From Dongia deserti (lineage in GTDB: Bacteria > Pseudomonadota > Alphaproteobacteria > Dongiales > Dongiaceae), in NCBI RefSeq assembly GCF_003574735.1, contig NZ_QORW01000025.1, positions 1-64,000 on the forward strand: a stretch of DNA of 64,000 bases, in the 5' to 3' direction. The notes beneath the pieces are model-generated. The model did not search any database, had not been told where the DNA came from, and saw only the letters and a program-made list of their open reading frames with translations. Positions 26,710 through 35,816 of this stretch are shown here, piece by piece. The first letter of the stretch is position 1. Each line of letters opens with the position of its first letter. The translations under genes were made by a program, and so were the position numbers.

Positions 26710-27180
26710 ATGATCGACCGCATGCTCGACTTTCTGACCGGCCGACAGGCCCCGGCCCTGGCGGACAAGCCCGACGAACTGGAGCTGGCCGTTGCGGCGC
26801 TGCTGATCGAAGCGGGGCGTATGGACGACCAGTTCGACGCGGCCGAGCGCGCGACCATCGAGCGGCTGCTCCAGAACCGGTTCGATCTCTCGCACGATGC
26901 CGTCCAGTCGCTGATGGACTCCGCCGAAAGAGCGGTTCGGAGCGCGACGCAGTTCTTCCCGTTCACCCGCGAGATCGTGCAGCGCATCAGCCCCGAGGAC
27001 CGCGCCCACATCCTGGAGATGATGTGGGAGGTTGCCTACGCCGACGGCGTGCTCGACCCGCACGAAGACGCATTGCTCCGCCGCATCGCCGGGCTCATCC
27101 ACGTCCCCGACCAGGAACGCGGCCTAGCGCGCCAGCGCGCGCTGGAGAAGGTCAAGAGCAAGGGGCCGTGGGGGCAGTAG
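26710..27180 (+). CDS. TerB-family (tellurite-resistance type) protein
   Basis: A 156 aa all-helical cytoplasmic protein of the TerB/DUF533-like fold. Helices are visible in 'ELELAVAALLIEAGRMDDQFDAAERATIERLL', 'AVQSLMDSAERAV' and 'ILEMMWEVAYADGVLDPHEDALLRRIAGLI'. The conserved 'A.ADG..D..E...L' pattern is the calcium- or metal-associated TerB loop. The start at 26710 has GGAGG 4 nt upstream. No ter genes are nearby, so tellurite resistance itself is not implied. Confidence 0.82.
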   Translation: MIDRMLDFLTGRQAPALADKPDELELAVAALLIEAGRMDDQFDAAERATIERLLQNRFDLSHDAVQSLMDSAERAVRSATQFFPFTREIVQRISPEDRAHILEMMWEVAYADGVLDPHEDALLRRIAGLIHVPDQERGLARQRALEKVKSKGPWGQ

Positions 27181-27207
27181 TATGCACGAACCGCGCAAAC
27201 ACTCTTC

Positions 27208-27238
27208 TGTCACACCGGCCTTGAGCCGGGATGGCGGC
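27208..27238. repeat. Partial dispersed intergenic repeat, copy 4
   Basis: A half copy reading CTGTCACACCGGCC followed by TTGAGCCGGGATGG. It has lost the right half of the element seen at 17691-17788 and 21030-21121. Confidence 0.6.
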
Positions 27239-27261
27239 CTGAGAAGCGGTAGTGCGAGCCT

Positions 27262-28314
27262 TCACAAAATCCGGCAATGCTTCGGGTCGATGCGCAGCTC
27301 GACCGTCTGCCCCACTGTCAGGGGCTTGTCCTTGAGGCTGGCGAGGCCGAGCAACTTGGTGCCGTCCGCGAGCACGATCTGATAGCGCGCCAGCGCGCCT
27401 AAGTAATCGACGTCCGCGACGGTGCCGGGCAAGCCGCCCTGCCCCGCAGGCAGCAGATCGATCTTTTCCGCGCGCACCACGACGGTGACGGTCTCGCCAA
27501 CCTGCACGCGCCGGTTGGTCGTCGCGTTCAGCACATGCATGCCGAGCCCGACCTGGGCGTGACCATCGGCCGACGCGCGCACCTGGCCGGTGATGAAATT
27601 GGCATTGCCGAGGAAGCTCGCCACGAAGGCGCTGTGCGGATGCTCGTAAACCTCGCGCGGCGCGCCGACCTGCTCAATCTTGCCCTTATTCATCACCACC
27701 ACATGGTCGGACATGGCGAGCGCCTCGCCCTGGTCATGAGTCACGAACACGGTGGCAATACCGATGCGGCGCTGAATGTTCTTGATCTCCACCCGCATCT
27801 CCTCGCGCAGGTTGGCATCGAGCGCGGAGAGCGGCTCGTCCAGCAGCAGCACGTCCGGCTCGATCACCAGCGCGCGCGCCAGGGCGATGCGCTGCTGCTG
27901 CCCGCCCGACAGCTGCTGCGGATAGCGATCCTCGACGCCGGGCAGGCGCACCATGTCGAGCGCCCGCGCCACACGCTTGCTGATCTCGTCCGCCGTCACA
28001 TTGCGGTATTTGAGCCCGAACCCGACATTCGCGGCGATCGTCTTGTGCGGGAACAGAGCATAGTTCTGGAACACGATGCCGAGATTGCGCCGGTGGATCG
28101 GCACATCGTTGATGCGCTGGCCCTTGATGCGGATCTCGCCCGCGCTTGGGCTTTCGAGGCCCGCGACCATGCGCAAGGTCGTGGTCTTGCCGCAGCCGGA
28201 GGGGCCGAGCAGGGTCACGAACGAACCGGCTGGGACCGTCAGGTCGATGTTGTCCACGGCGAGAATGTTGTGACCAAACCGCTTGGTCACCTGGCTCAAT
28301 TCAACGGCATGCAT
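27262..28314 (-). CDS. Polyamine-type ABC transporter ATP-binding protein
   Basis: A 350 aa importer ATPase of the PotA/spermidine-putrescine type. Walker A is LLGPSGCGKTTT near residue 37, the ABC signature LSGGQQQRIALARAL, Walker B VLLLDEPLSALDA, and the switch region VFVTHDQGEALAMS. A C-terminal TOBE domain follows (about 275-345, 'VVVRAEKIDLLPAGQ' and 'GTVADVDYLGALARYQI'). It is the last gene of a permease-permease-binding-protein-ATPase operon. A stable hairpin separates it from the binding-protein gene. Confidence 0.93.
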   Translation of the reverse strand: MHAVELSQVTKRFGHNILAVDNIDLTVPAGSFVTLLGPSGCGKTTTLRMVAGLESPSAGEIRIKGQRINDVPIHRRNLGIVFQNYALFPHKTIAANVGFGLKYRNVTADEISKRVARALDMVRLPGVEDRYPQQLSGGQQQRIALARALVIEPDVLLLDEPLSALDANLREEMRVEIKNIQRRIGIATVFVTHDQGEALAMSDHVVVMNKGKIEQVGAPREVYEHPHSAFVASFLGNANFITGQVRASADGHAQVGLGMHVLNATTNRRVQVGETVTVVVRAEKIDLLPAGQGGLPGTVADVDYLGALARYQIVLADGTKLLGLASLKDKPLTVGQTVELRIDPKHCRIL

Positions 28315-28344
28315 TGCGATGATGGCTCTCGATACTTCTGAAGC

Positions 28345-28379
28345 GGAGCCGGCGGCGACTCCCCTCCGCCGCCGGCTCC
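28345..28379. other. Intraoperonic stem-loop between binding-protein and ATPase genes
   Basis: A perfect 13 bp inverted repeat (GGAGCCGGCGGCG at 28345-28357 with CGCCGCCGGCTCC at 28367-28379, loop 9 nt) in the 106 nt gap between the genes. No T tract follows in the direction of transcription. Such hairpins often stabilise the highly expressed binding-protein mRNA or reduce downstream expression. Confidence 0.7.
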
Positions 28380-28420
28380 TCCCGTCACGCTCTCAACCTC
28401 CCCGGAGGCGCGCCAGATGC

Positions 28421-29581
28421 TCAGGCGCCCTTGGAGATGCGTTCCCACTCCTTCTTGAAGGCGTCCTGGTTCTTCGTCCAGTAGTCCGCCTTCTCCCAGA
28501 TGAAGTTCTCGAACTTGCCGGTCGGATCGAAGCCCGGCAGTGACTTCACTTTTTCGGTCAGCTCGACCTTGTTGGGGTCGAGCGCCGGCGGATAGTTCTG
28601 CCCTTCGGCGATCGCGATGGCGACCTTGGGCTCGCTGCAGAAATCGAGCAGCTGCTCGCATTCCGGCATCGGGCTGCCCGCCAGCACCATCAGGCCTTCG
28701 AGCCAGGCGAAACCCGCATTGGCGGTATCAACCCAGCCGATATCGTGGCCGTTCTGCTGGAGATAGGCGACGCGGCCCGACCAGCCGTCGGAGAGGATGA
28801 TCTCCTCCTTGCTCATGAGGTCGATGAACTCCTGGCCCGAGCCCCAGTATTTCACCACCAGATCGCGCTGCTTGCGGCAGGCTTCCCACATTTCCTCGAC
28901 GTCGGTCGCCCCTTGCGGATCCTGACCGGTATAGAGGCTGGCCATCCAGGCGCGCGTCTGCCAGCCGTCGTACATCGCCATCTTGCCCTTGTATTTCTCG
29001 TCCCACAGGATCTTGGCGCCGGCTTCCTTCGCCTCCGCGTCGGAGATGTATTTGCGATTGTACGCAATGCCCGTCGTGCCGTAATCGAACGGAATGGCGG
29101 AGAGCTTGCCGCCGGTCTCGTTGCGGAACGCGTCGAGCGTGGCGGGCAGGATCAGCTTCAGGTTGGGGATGTTCGCCTCGTTGATCCAGGCGCCGAATCC
29201 GGCCTTGTTGAAGCGCGCATAGTCATAGACGCCGCTCACCAGAAAGATGTTGTATTCGCCGGGCTGCGATGCCTTCACCTGGGTCAGGAACTCGTCGGTG
29301 TCGCCAAACTCACCTTCCACGACCTTGATCCCGGTCTTTTTCGTGAAGGCCGGAAAGGCGTTGTTCCGAAATGCCTCGGATACGATGCCGCCCCAGCCGT
29401 CGAACCGGACCTGCTCCACCGCCGCGAGCGCCTCGCGCGTGAGCCCTCTGAACGGACCGCCGACCACGCCGACCGCGGCGGCAGCCACGGTCAGGAAACC
29501 CATCAACTGGCGGCGGCTGATGTCGCCATTGCCACACGCCTCCAGCAGGCGCTCGTACTTCTTGTCGTCACCGAATCTCAT
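28421..29581 (-). CDS. Polyamine-type ABC transporter substrate-binding protein
   Basis: A 386 aa periplasmic binding protein of the PotD type. It has a Tat-like leader with SRRQLMGFL at residues 22-30 followed by a hydrophobic stretch to about residue 54, so folded export is possible. The mature protein carries 'VRFDGWGGIVSEAFRNNAFPAFTKKTGIKV' and 'PAIPFDYGTTGIAYN', typical of spermidine/putrescine-type proteins. Substrate specificity cannot be assigned. It lies 43 nt after permease 2 and 106 nt before the ATPase. Confidence 0.9.
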   Translation of the reverse strand: MRFGDDKKYERLLEACGNGDISRRQLMGFLTVAAAAVGVVGGPFRGLTREALAAVEQVRFDGWGGIVSEAFRNNAFPAFTKKTGIKVVEGEFGDTDEFLTQVKASQPGEYNIFLVSGVYDYARFNKAGFGAWINEANIPNLKLILPATLDAFRNETGGKLSAIPFDYGTTGIAYNRKYISDAEAKEAGAKILWDEKYKGKMAMYDGWQTRAWMASLYTGQDPQGATDVEEMWEACRKQRDLVVKYWGSGQEFIDLMSKEEIILSDGWSGRVAYLQQNGHDIGWVDTANAGFAWLEGLMVLAGSPMPECEQLLDFCSEPKVAIAIAEGQNYPPALDPNKVELTEKVKSLPGFDPTGKFENFIWEKADYWTKNQDAFKKEWERISKGA

Positions 29582-29624
29582 AACTCTTTCCTCCCGATTT
29601 TCGCCCGGAACCGTCCGGGCGTCC

Positions 29625-30428
29625 TCATCTGCCGCGGCTGAAGCGACGGACCACGAATCCGCCGATCAGTGGCAGCAAAATCGTCACGATGATCATCACC
29701 GAGCCGAGCGCGTTGATCTCCGGCGAGATCGAGGTGCGCAGCATGGCGAAGATCTTGGTCGGCACAGTCTCGATGCCGGGCTTCTTCCAGAACAAGGTCG
29801 CCGTGATGTTGTCGAACGAGATCGCGACCGCGAACAGGAACCCGCCCAGGATCGCGGGCGAGATCAGCGGCAGCGTCACTTCGCGGAAGGTCTGCAAACG
29901 ATTGGCGCCGAGGCTCAAAGCTGCCTCCTCGAAATTCTGGCGCAGCCCGACCAGCCGCGCCTGCACCACCAGCACAACGAAGGGCAGCGCCAGCACCGTG
30001 TGACCGAGCAACAGCATGCCGAAGCTGCGATAGACACCCATCAGCTTCAGGAACATCAGCAGAGCGACGCCGAGCACCACTTCGGGCACCAGCAGCGGCA
30101 GCGAGATCAGCGTGCTGATCCCGTTCTTGGCCTTGAACTGGTAGCGCACCAGGGCGATGGCGGCCATGACGCCAACGGCGGTCGCCACGAGCGAGCAGCC
30201 GAGGGCGAGAACGATCGAGGTCTGGAACGCCTGCAGGATCGAATCGTTGGCGAACAGCTTCTCGTACCATTGCAGGCTGAGCCCCTCCATCGGGAAGGCG
30301 CCGCTGCGCGAGCCGTTGAAGGAGAGCAGCATCACCACAGCGATCGGTGCGAACTGGAAGATATAGACGGCGACTGAGAACAGGCCGAGCAGCCAGAGCG
30401 CCGCGCGCGATTCCAGCGTCGCACTCAT
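29625..30428 (-). CDS. Polyamine-type ABC transporter permease (PotC-like)
   Basis: A 267 aa inner-membrane permease with about six transmembrane segments. It begins MSATLESRAALWLLGL. The EAA motif is visible as 'EEAALSLGANRLQTFREVTLPLI', the contact site for the ATPase. The ATG at 30428 overlaps the stop of the preceding permease gene by 4 nt (ATGA), so the pair is translationally coupled. Confidence 0.92.
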   Translation of the reverse strand: MSATLESRAALWLLGLFSVAVYIFQFAPIAVVMLLSFNGSRSGAFPMEGLSLQWYEKLFANDSILQAFQTSIVLALGCSLVATAVGVMAAIALVRYQFKAKNGISTLISLPLLVPEVVLGVALLMFLKLMGVYRSFGMLLLGHTVLALPFVVLVVQARLVGLRQNFEEAALSLGANRLQTFREVTLPLISPAILGGFLFAVAISFDNITATLFWKKPGIETVPTKIFAMLRTSISPEINALGSVMIIVTILLPLIGGFVVRRFSRGR

Positions 30429-31288
30429 CGCGCAAAGCTCCGATAGATGTCGCTCAGGCTCATGAAGCGGTTGTAGACCGCCACCAGCAGGCCGAGCGAC
30501 AGAAGCAGGATCACCGACAGCACGGCGCCGGTCGGCCAGTCGAGCTGCGAGATGATCGCCTCGTAGATGAGATCGGGGAAGAACAGGGTATCCGGTCCGC
30601 CGAGCAGGCGCGGCGTGACGTAGGAGCCGGCTGCCAGCACGAAGCACAGCATGCAGCCGGCGCCGAGGCCAGGCAGCGACAGCGGCAACGTCACTTCGCG
30701 GAACGTCTGCCAGGGCGAGCAGCCCAGCGTGCGCGCGGAGGCTTCGAGATTGCGATCGATGCCATCGAGGCTGACATAGATGTTGATGATCATGTAGGGC
30801 AGCAGGAAATAGACCAGCCCCATGATCACCGAGAAATCATTGTAGAGCATCTTCAGGGGCTCATCGATGATGCCCAGCGAGATCAGCATGGTGTTCAACG
30901 CGCCCGTCCGGCCCAGGACGCTGATCCAAGCCATGGTGCGGATGATGTAGGAGATCCAGAACGGCAGGAACAACAGGAACAGCAGCAGCACCTTGTTGCT
31001 GAACTGGATGCGCGCCAGGAAATAGGCGGCCGGATAACCGATGATTGCGCAGGAGATCGTCGTGATCAGCGCAAGCTTGAAGCTGCCCCACAGGCCGAGC
31101 CAGTAATAGTAGTCGGTCGCGACGGCAATCCAGTTGCCGAACTGGAAGGCCGGCACGTCGAGCCCCTCTGCCGTGCGGATCCAGAATGAATAGACGGCAA
31201 TGAACAGGATTGGCGCGACCAGGAATAGCGCCAGCGAGACCAACGCAGGCGACAGCAACGCATAAGCCCTCGTGTTCTGTTGGTCCAA
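30425..31288 (-). CDS. Polyamine-type ABC transporter permease (PotB-like)
   Basis: A 287 aa inner-membrane permease, the first gene of the importer operon. It has an N-terminal hydrophobic segment ('LLSPALVSLALFLVAPILFI') and an EAA loop 'LEASARTLGCSPWQTFREVTLPL'. It pairs with the overlapping 29625-30428 product to form the heterodimeric channel. It is divergent from dapF. Confidence 0.92.
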   Translation of the reverse strand: MDQQNTRAYALLSPALVSLALFLVAPILFIAVYSFWIRTAEGLDVPAFQFGNWIAVATDYYYWLGLWGSFKLALITTISCAIIGYPAAYFLARIQFSNKVLLLFLLFLPFWISYIIRTMAWISVLGRTGALNTMLISLGIIDEPLKMLYNDFSVIMGLVYFLLPYMIINIYVSLDGIDRNLEASARTLGCSPWQTFREVTLPLSLPGLGAGCMLCFVLAAGSYVTPRLLGGPDTLFFPDLIYEAIISQLDWPTGAVLSVILLLSLGLLVAVYNRFMSLSDIYRSFAR

Positions 31289-31462
31289 TTCCTCCGGCCC
31301 CCTGTTCCGCTCCGTTCCGCGTTTCGGCGTCGCGCTCTTGAGGGCGCTGCCAGCTGCCGGCGCATGCGGCGCGTTTTTGAGCGGGCAAGCCTAGCATGCT
31401 TGCCGTGGCACGCAAGCTGGGCATAATTGGTTCGAGATTGGTCTGAGACAATTGGTGGCTTG

Positions 31463-32299
31463 ATGATTCCGTTCGCACGCATGCACGGTAGCGGCAATGA
31501 CTTCGCGGTAGTCGACGATCGCGCCGGTCGGTTGCGCCCACATCGCCGGGCATTAGCGCAAGCCTTGTGCGACCGGCGTCGCGGTCTTGGCGGCGATGGG
31601 CTTGTCCTCCTGTCGAACGGCAGCGCCGGTCACGTGGTGATGAGCTACATCAACGCCGACGGCAACGACGGCGAAATGTGCGGCAATGGCGCGGGCTGTG
31701 CGGTGCGGCGTGCCTGGGAGTTGCGTTTCTTCCAAGGATCGGAAACCGTTCTGGATACCGATGCCGGCGCGATCGGCGCGCGGATCGACGGGTTCCGCAT
31801 CACCATGACTATGACTGATCCGCAGGACGAACGGCTCAATCTCTCCATTCCGACTAGCGAAGGCACGCTGCTCGGCCACTACATCGACACCGGCGTGCCC
31901 CATGTCGTGCTGTTCGTCGACGATGTGGCCCAAGCGAATCTCGCCGAACTGGGGCCAGAGGTTCGCCATCACGCGCTGTTTCCGCACGGCTGCAACGTGA
32001 ACTGGGCAGCGCGGGTCGACGAGAATTCATTCCGCATGCGCACGTATGAGCGCGGCGTTGAGGCGGAGACTTTGTCCTGCGGCACAGGCGCAACTGCCAT
32101 CGCGCTCATCGCCTACCGCCTCGGCCTCGCCAAGCCGCCGGTGATGATTCGCGCGAGCGGCGGCGGCACGCTCAACATCGAATTCGACGAATCGTCGGCT
32201 GGTCCCCTGCGGAATGTCCGGACCACCGTCGAAGTGGAGCGCATCGCCGAAGGCACGATCGATGCCGATTGGCTCGCACGGCGCGGCTTCGCGCTCTGA
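31463..32299 (+). CDS. dapF: Diaminopimelate epimerase
   Basis: Epimerises LL- to meso-diaminopimelate for lysine and peptidoglycan. The 278 aa protein has the two half-domains of DapF with the catalytic Cys pair in 'GEMCGNGAGC' and 'TLSCGTGATA'. The N-terminus 'IPFARMHGSGNDFAVVDDR' is the family start. One oddity: the usual Arg after the first Cys motif (CGNGxRC) is Gly here. The start at 31463 is chosen because it begins the conserved N-terminus. An in-frame start 12 codons earlier is not conserved in kind. Confidence 0.9.
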   Translation: MIPFARMHGSGNDFAVVDDRAGRLRPHRRALAQALCDRRRGLGGDGLVLLSNGSAGHVVMSYINADGNDGEMCGNGAGCAVRRAWELRFFQGSETVLDTDAGAIGARIDGFRITMTMTDPQDERLNLSIPTSEGTLLGHYIDTGVPHVVLFVDDVAQANLAELGPEVRHHALFPHGCNVNWAARVDENSFRMRTYERGVEAETLSCGTGATAIALIAYRLGLAKPPVMIRASGGGTLNIEFDESSAGPLRNVRTTVEVERIAEGTIDADWLARRGFAL

Positions 32300-32368
32300 G
32301 CAAGGATCGGAGCGCGACCCAGCTCAGCGCACGGCACGCTGCCACTCAGTCGACCGAGTGGAGACAAG

Positions 32369-33124
32369 ATGCACACCCACCAAGTATCGCGGCTGCCAGA
32401 GACACCGACCGACCTGATGATGCGCGCCAGGCACACCAATGCGCTCGATTGGACGCAGATCGCAGCGGACCTGGATGAGCATGGCTGTGCCCTCACCGGT
32501 CCGCTGCTGCCGGCGGAAACATGCACGCAGCTGATCGAGAGCTACGAGGACGAAGCGCGCTTCCGCAGCACGATCGTGATGGCGCGCCATGGTTTCGGGG
32601 AAGGCGAGTACAAGTACTTTGCCGCGCCACTGCCGGCGACCGTTGCGACATTGCGCGCCGGCTTCTATCCGGCGCTCGCGAAGATCGCCAATCGATGGAA
32701 CGAGCGCCTCGGAATCCCGCAACGGTTTCCGGCGACGCTCGACGACTATCTCGCGCGCTGCCACAAGGCCGGCCAGAAACGGCCGACTCCCTTGCTGCTG
32801 AAATACGGGCCGGGCGACTACAACTGCTTGCATCAGGATCTCTATGGCGAGCATGTGTTTCCGCTTCAGCTCGCCATCCTGTTATCCGATCCCAGGCGCG
32901 ATTTCAGCGGCGGCGAATTCGTGTTGACCGAACAGCGGCCGCGCCGGCAGTCACGTGTCGAGGTAGTGCCGATAGGCCAGGGCGAAGGTGTGATCTTTCC
33001 AGTCCATCATCGGCCGGTCGCCGGCGCGCGCGGCACCTATCGCGTCACCATGCGACACGGCGTCAGCCGCCTGCGCTCCGGCCACCGCATGACTCTCGGC
33101 ATCATCTTTCACGACGCGAAGTGA
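32369..33124 (+). CDS. 2OG-Fe(II) oxygenase family protein (Oxygenase-NA/DUF2086 type)
   Basis: A 251 aa oxygenase of the 2-oxoglutarate and iron dependent superfamily. The metal triad appears as H-x-D in 'YNCLHQDLYGEH' (about residues 149-160) and a distal His in 'MRHGVSRLRSGHRMTLGIIFHDA' near 228-240, with the Arg that binds 2-oxoglutarate also in that block. 'FSGGEFVLTEQRPRR' is typical of the nucleic-acid-modifying oxygenase group. A substrate role cannot be assigned. The gene starts 69 nt after dapF on the same strand. Confidence 0.85.
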   Translation: MHTHQVSRLPETPTDLMMRARHTNALDWTQIAADLDEHGCALTGPLLPAETCTQLIESYEDEARFRSTIVMARHGFGEGEYKYFAAPLPATVATLRAGFYPALAKIANRWNERLGIPQRFPATLDDYLARCHKAGQKRPTPLLLKYGPGDYNCLHQDLYGEHVFPLQLAILLSDPRRDFSGGEFVLTEQRPRRQSRVEVVPIGQGEGVIFPVHHRPVAGARGTYRVTMRHGVSRLRSGHRMTLGIIFHDAK

Positions 33125-33205
33125 CGGCGCTTCATCTTCATGCGCGTATGACGAGACAATCCGCGAGGGGAGAGGGGACTCATTTGTGATCGAGCAGACG
33201 CCCGG

Positions 33206-34630
33206 CTACTGGTGCCCGATCGAGGGCTCTTCGCGGTTGTCGGCGATGATGTCGATGCGAGTCGCCTGGCGCCAGCGCAGGAGCAGTAGGAACCAGATCA
33301 CCACCACTTCCGCCGCAGGCCAGGCGATCGCCATGGCGTTGGTGACCGCGAACGGAATGACCGCCGGCAGGAACGTCGCCAAGCCGGCGCCGATCATCAG
33401 CATGGGCAGTGGCCAGTAGGCGATCGCCAGCACCACCAACCCGGTCAGGTCCGCGCGATTGCGCGTCTTGCCACCGAAATTGAGCCACAGCAGGAACAGC
33501 ATGTCGCGCAGCACGAACAGCAGCAGGGCGGCGATGTTGAATGCGATCGGCCCGAGCGCGAACCAGTTGGCGTCGCGCTGCAGCGTGAACCACCAGGAAT
33601 CCTCCCAGGTCAATTGTCCGCCGCTGGCGATCGACCAGATGGTGGCGGCACCGGCAACCACGGCGAGGATGTACGAGATCAGCCACCAGGGCATGAACTC
33701 CAGGGCGCGCCACCAGTGCAGCGCCTTGAGCCGCGCGAGGCCCCAGCGATAGCGCACCGGATCCTTCACCTCGGCGAAGAATGCGGCATAGGTCAGCATC
33801 AGCGCGCTCACGCAAGCGATGGCGAGGCGCGAGCTCAGCGCCTTGGTCTCCCAGCTCACGAACCCGGCGGCATAGGCCATGGCGAAAAGCGTGAAGAGCT
33901 TCCATACCCAGGGACGGTTGACATAGAGCAGCTCCGCCCGCATCAGCCGCCACGAAGCGAGCAGCGCCCAGATTGTGAACACACCGGCCGAGCTGAGATA
34001 GAACAGATTGGCGTCATAGGTTCGATCATACCAGCGGATGGTGCCGACGCTGGCTGCCCATGGGTTCGCCGAATAGTCCCAGCCGACCGCCAATCCGAAC
34101 GCCAGCAGCCCCGCGATCTGCGCCATCGTCACGGCGAGGCGGCGACGGAACTGCACCTTGCGCAACAGCAGCAGCGCGACCACGAGCGCCGTCGCCTGAC
34201 CCAGGACAGCGCCCAGCAAAAGGGTGGCGACCTGCTGCCACACGGCGACACGCATGGCGCCGGCGGACGCCTGCAACCCGAACCATGCCATCACGCCGAG
34301 GCAGATCAGTCCGCAGTACCAGGGGAAGATCGCGCCGCCGAACATCTTGCCCCACACCATCGACCAGGCGGACATGCCGGACATGCGCTGGCCTTCCCAG
34401 GTGCCGCTCCCGACCTCTTCGGCCAATGCATCCGCCACGCGGCGCGTGCTCCACAGTGCTATCAGCAGCACGAAGCCCCAGCGCGCGAACTCCGCCATAT
34501 GGCTGGGCGCCGGCGCGATGGCCTGCAGCAGGGCCGCAACGATGATCCCCAGCAGGATCGGTGCGGCCAGCACCCTGCCCCAGCTCAGTTGGAGCCACAG
34601 GTTGCGCTGGAACTCGGCGCTGAACCACAT
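33206..34630 (-). CDS. ABC-2 type transporter permease
   Basis: A 474 aa protein with about 11-12 hydrophobic segments in two halves, of the ABC-2 exporter type. It begins MWFSAEFQRNLWLQLSW and shows 'VADALAEEVGSGTWEGQRMSG' near residue 65, the short amphipathic block common in ABC-2 permeases. The cognate ATPase gene ends 2 nt upstream on the same strand. Substrate unknown. An export or membrane-assembly role is likely. Confidence 0.8.
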   Translation of the reverse strand: MWFSAEFQRNLWLQLSWGRVLAAPILLGIIVAALLQAIAPAPSHMAEFARWGFVLLIALWSTRRVADALAEEVGSGTWEGQRMSGMSAWSMVWGKMFGGAIFPWYCGLICLGVMAWFGLQASAGAMRVAVWQQVATLLLGAVLGQATALVVALLLLRKVQFRRRLAVTMAQIAGLLAFGLAVGWDYSANPWAASVGTIRWYDRTYDANLFYLSSAGVFTIWALLASWRLMRAELLYVNRPWVWKLFTLFAMAYAAGFVSWETKALSSRLAIACVSALMLTYAAFFAEVKDPVRYRWGLARLKALHWWRALEFMPWWLISYILAVVAGAATIWSIASGGQLTWEDSWWFTLQRDANWFALGPIAFNIAALLLFVLRDMLFLLWLNFGGKTRNRADLTGLVVLAIAYWPLPMLMIGAGLATFLPAVIPFAVTNAMAIAWPAAEVVVIWFLLLLRWRQATRIDIIADNREEPSIGHQ

Positions 34631-34632
34631 TC

Positions 34633-35583
34633 TCAGCCACCTCGCCCGATCTTGGGCAGGGCGCGTGCTGCCTCTGCCGCACGCACCTGCTCGAGATAGG
34701 CTTCCTGCAGCCCCTGCTCGTCGATCGCGAACTCAATGACGTGCAGATCGGCCGCCATGAGATGCTTGAGCAAGGTGTGGCGAGACACCGCGCTCGCCGG
34801 ATACTCGAACGTGCAGGTCGAGCCGATGAGCGTGATTTCGGTGACGCCGCCTTCGTGGCTCAGCACGTCGACCAGACGATGCTCGCCACCAGCCACTTCG
34901 ACGCGGATGCGGACGCGCTGCTTGGACATGGGATCAAGCGCGCGGTGATGCAGGATGCGACCCTCGCGGATCACCAGCATGTGGGTCGAGTAGTCCTCGA
35001 GTTCCGCCAGGATGTGGGAGGAGACGATGATGGTCATGCCCTTGTCGCGCAGCGCGCGCAGCACGGCTGACAGGCCCATGCGCGCCTCGGGGTCGAGGCC
35101 GGCCGCCGGCTCATCCAGCAGCAGCAGCGCCGGCTCATGGATGATGGCTTGCGCGATGGCGAGGCGCTGACGCAGGCCGCGTGACAAGGCGCCCGCCTTG
35201 TCGCCCATCCGGTCCAGGATCTCCATGCGCTCCGCCGCCAGATGAACGCGCGCCGCCTGCTCGCCCCGCGGGACGCCCAAGGCGGCCGCCCGGTAGGTCA
35301 GGCACTGGCGCACTGTCAGCTCGTCATAGAGTCCGTAGAAATCCGGCAGGAAGCCCATGCGCTGATGGGCGTCGCGGGGCGTGTCGTGGATGTTGAGCCC
35401 ATCCAGCATGACCTCGCCAGCAAACGGCCGGTCGAGCGCCGCGAGGCAGCGCAGCAAAGTGGACTTGCCGGCGCCGTTCGGTCCGACCAGAGCCGTGATG
35501 GTCTTGGGCTCGACGGAAAACGACACGTCGTCCAGGGCGCGAACCCCCGGATAGTCGAAGACCAGATGTCTTACAGATAGCAT
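34633..35583 (-). CDS. ABC transporter ATP-binding protein
   Basis: A 316 aa ATPase for the ABC-2 exporter. Walker A is LVGPNGAGKST near 33-43. The ABC signature is the variant LSRGLRQRLAIAQAI, typical of drug/CCM-type exporters. Walker B is LLLLDEPAAGLDP, with a switch His in IIVSSHIL. The C-terminal extension after about residue 230 holds a beta-rich segment. It is followed within 2 nt by the permease gene. Confidence 0.92.
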   Translation of the reverse strand: MLSVRHLVFDYPGVRALDDVSFSVEPKTITALVGPNGAGKSTLLRCLAALDRPFAGEVMLDGLNIHDTPRDAHQRMGFLPDFYGLYDELTVRQCLTYRAAALGVPRGEQAARVHLAAERMEILDRMGDKAGALSRGLRQRLAIAQAIIHEPALLLLDEPAAGLDPEARMGLSAVLRALRDKGMTIIVSSHILAELEDYSTHMLVIREGRILHHRALDPMSKQRVRIRVEVAGGEHRLVDVLSHEGGVTEITLIGSTCTFEYPASAVSRHTLLKHLMAADLHVIEFAIDEQGLQEAYLEQVRAAEAARALPKIGRGG

Positions 35584-35816
35584 GGAGGCGATTCGTCCCT
35601 GAGGACTCGAGGCGGGTCAAGCTTTACCCACGCGCCGGCCGGCGGAAACGTGCGGAATCTCACGAGGTTAGGGCAAGTTTGGGGCGCTCAGGGGCAGCGA
35701 AAGCCAAAGACCAAGCGCCTAAAGTTAAGGTAAATGTCGTCCTTCTTCTAAGCAGCGCTTAACGAGTGCGGAGTCACCCTTATCGGATCGGCGGTCGATC
35801 CTGAGGGGTCCACGAC

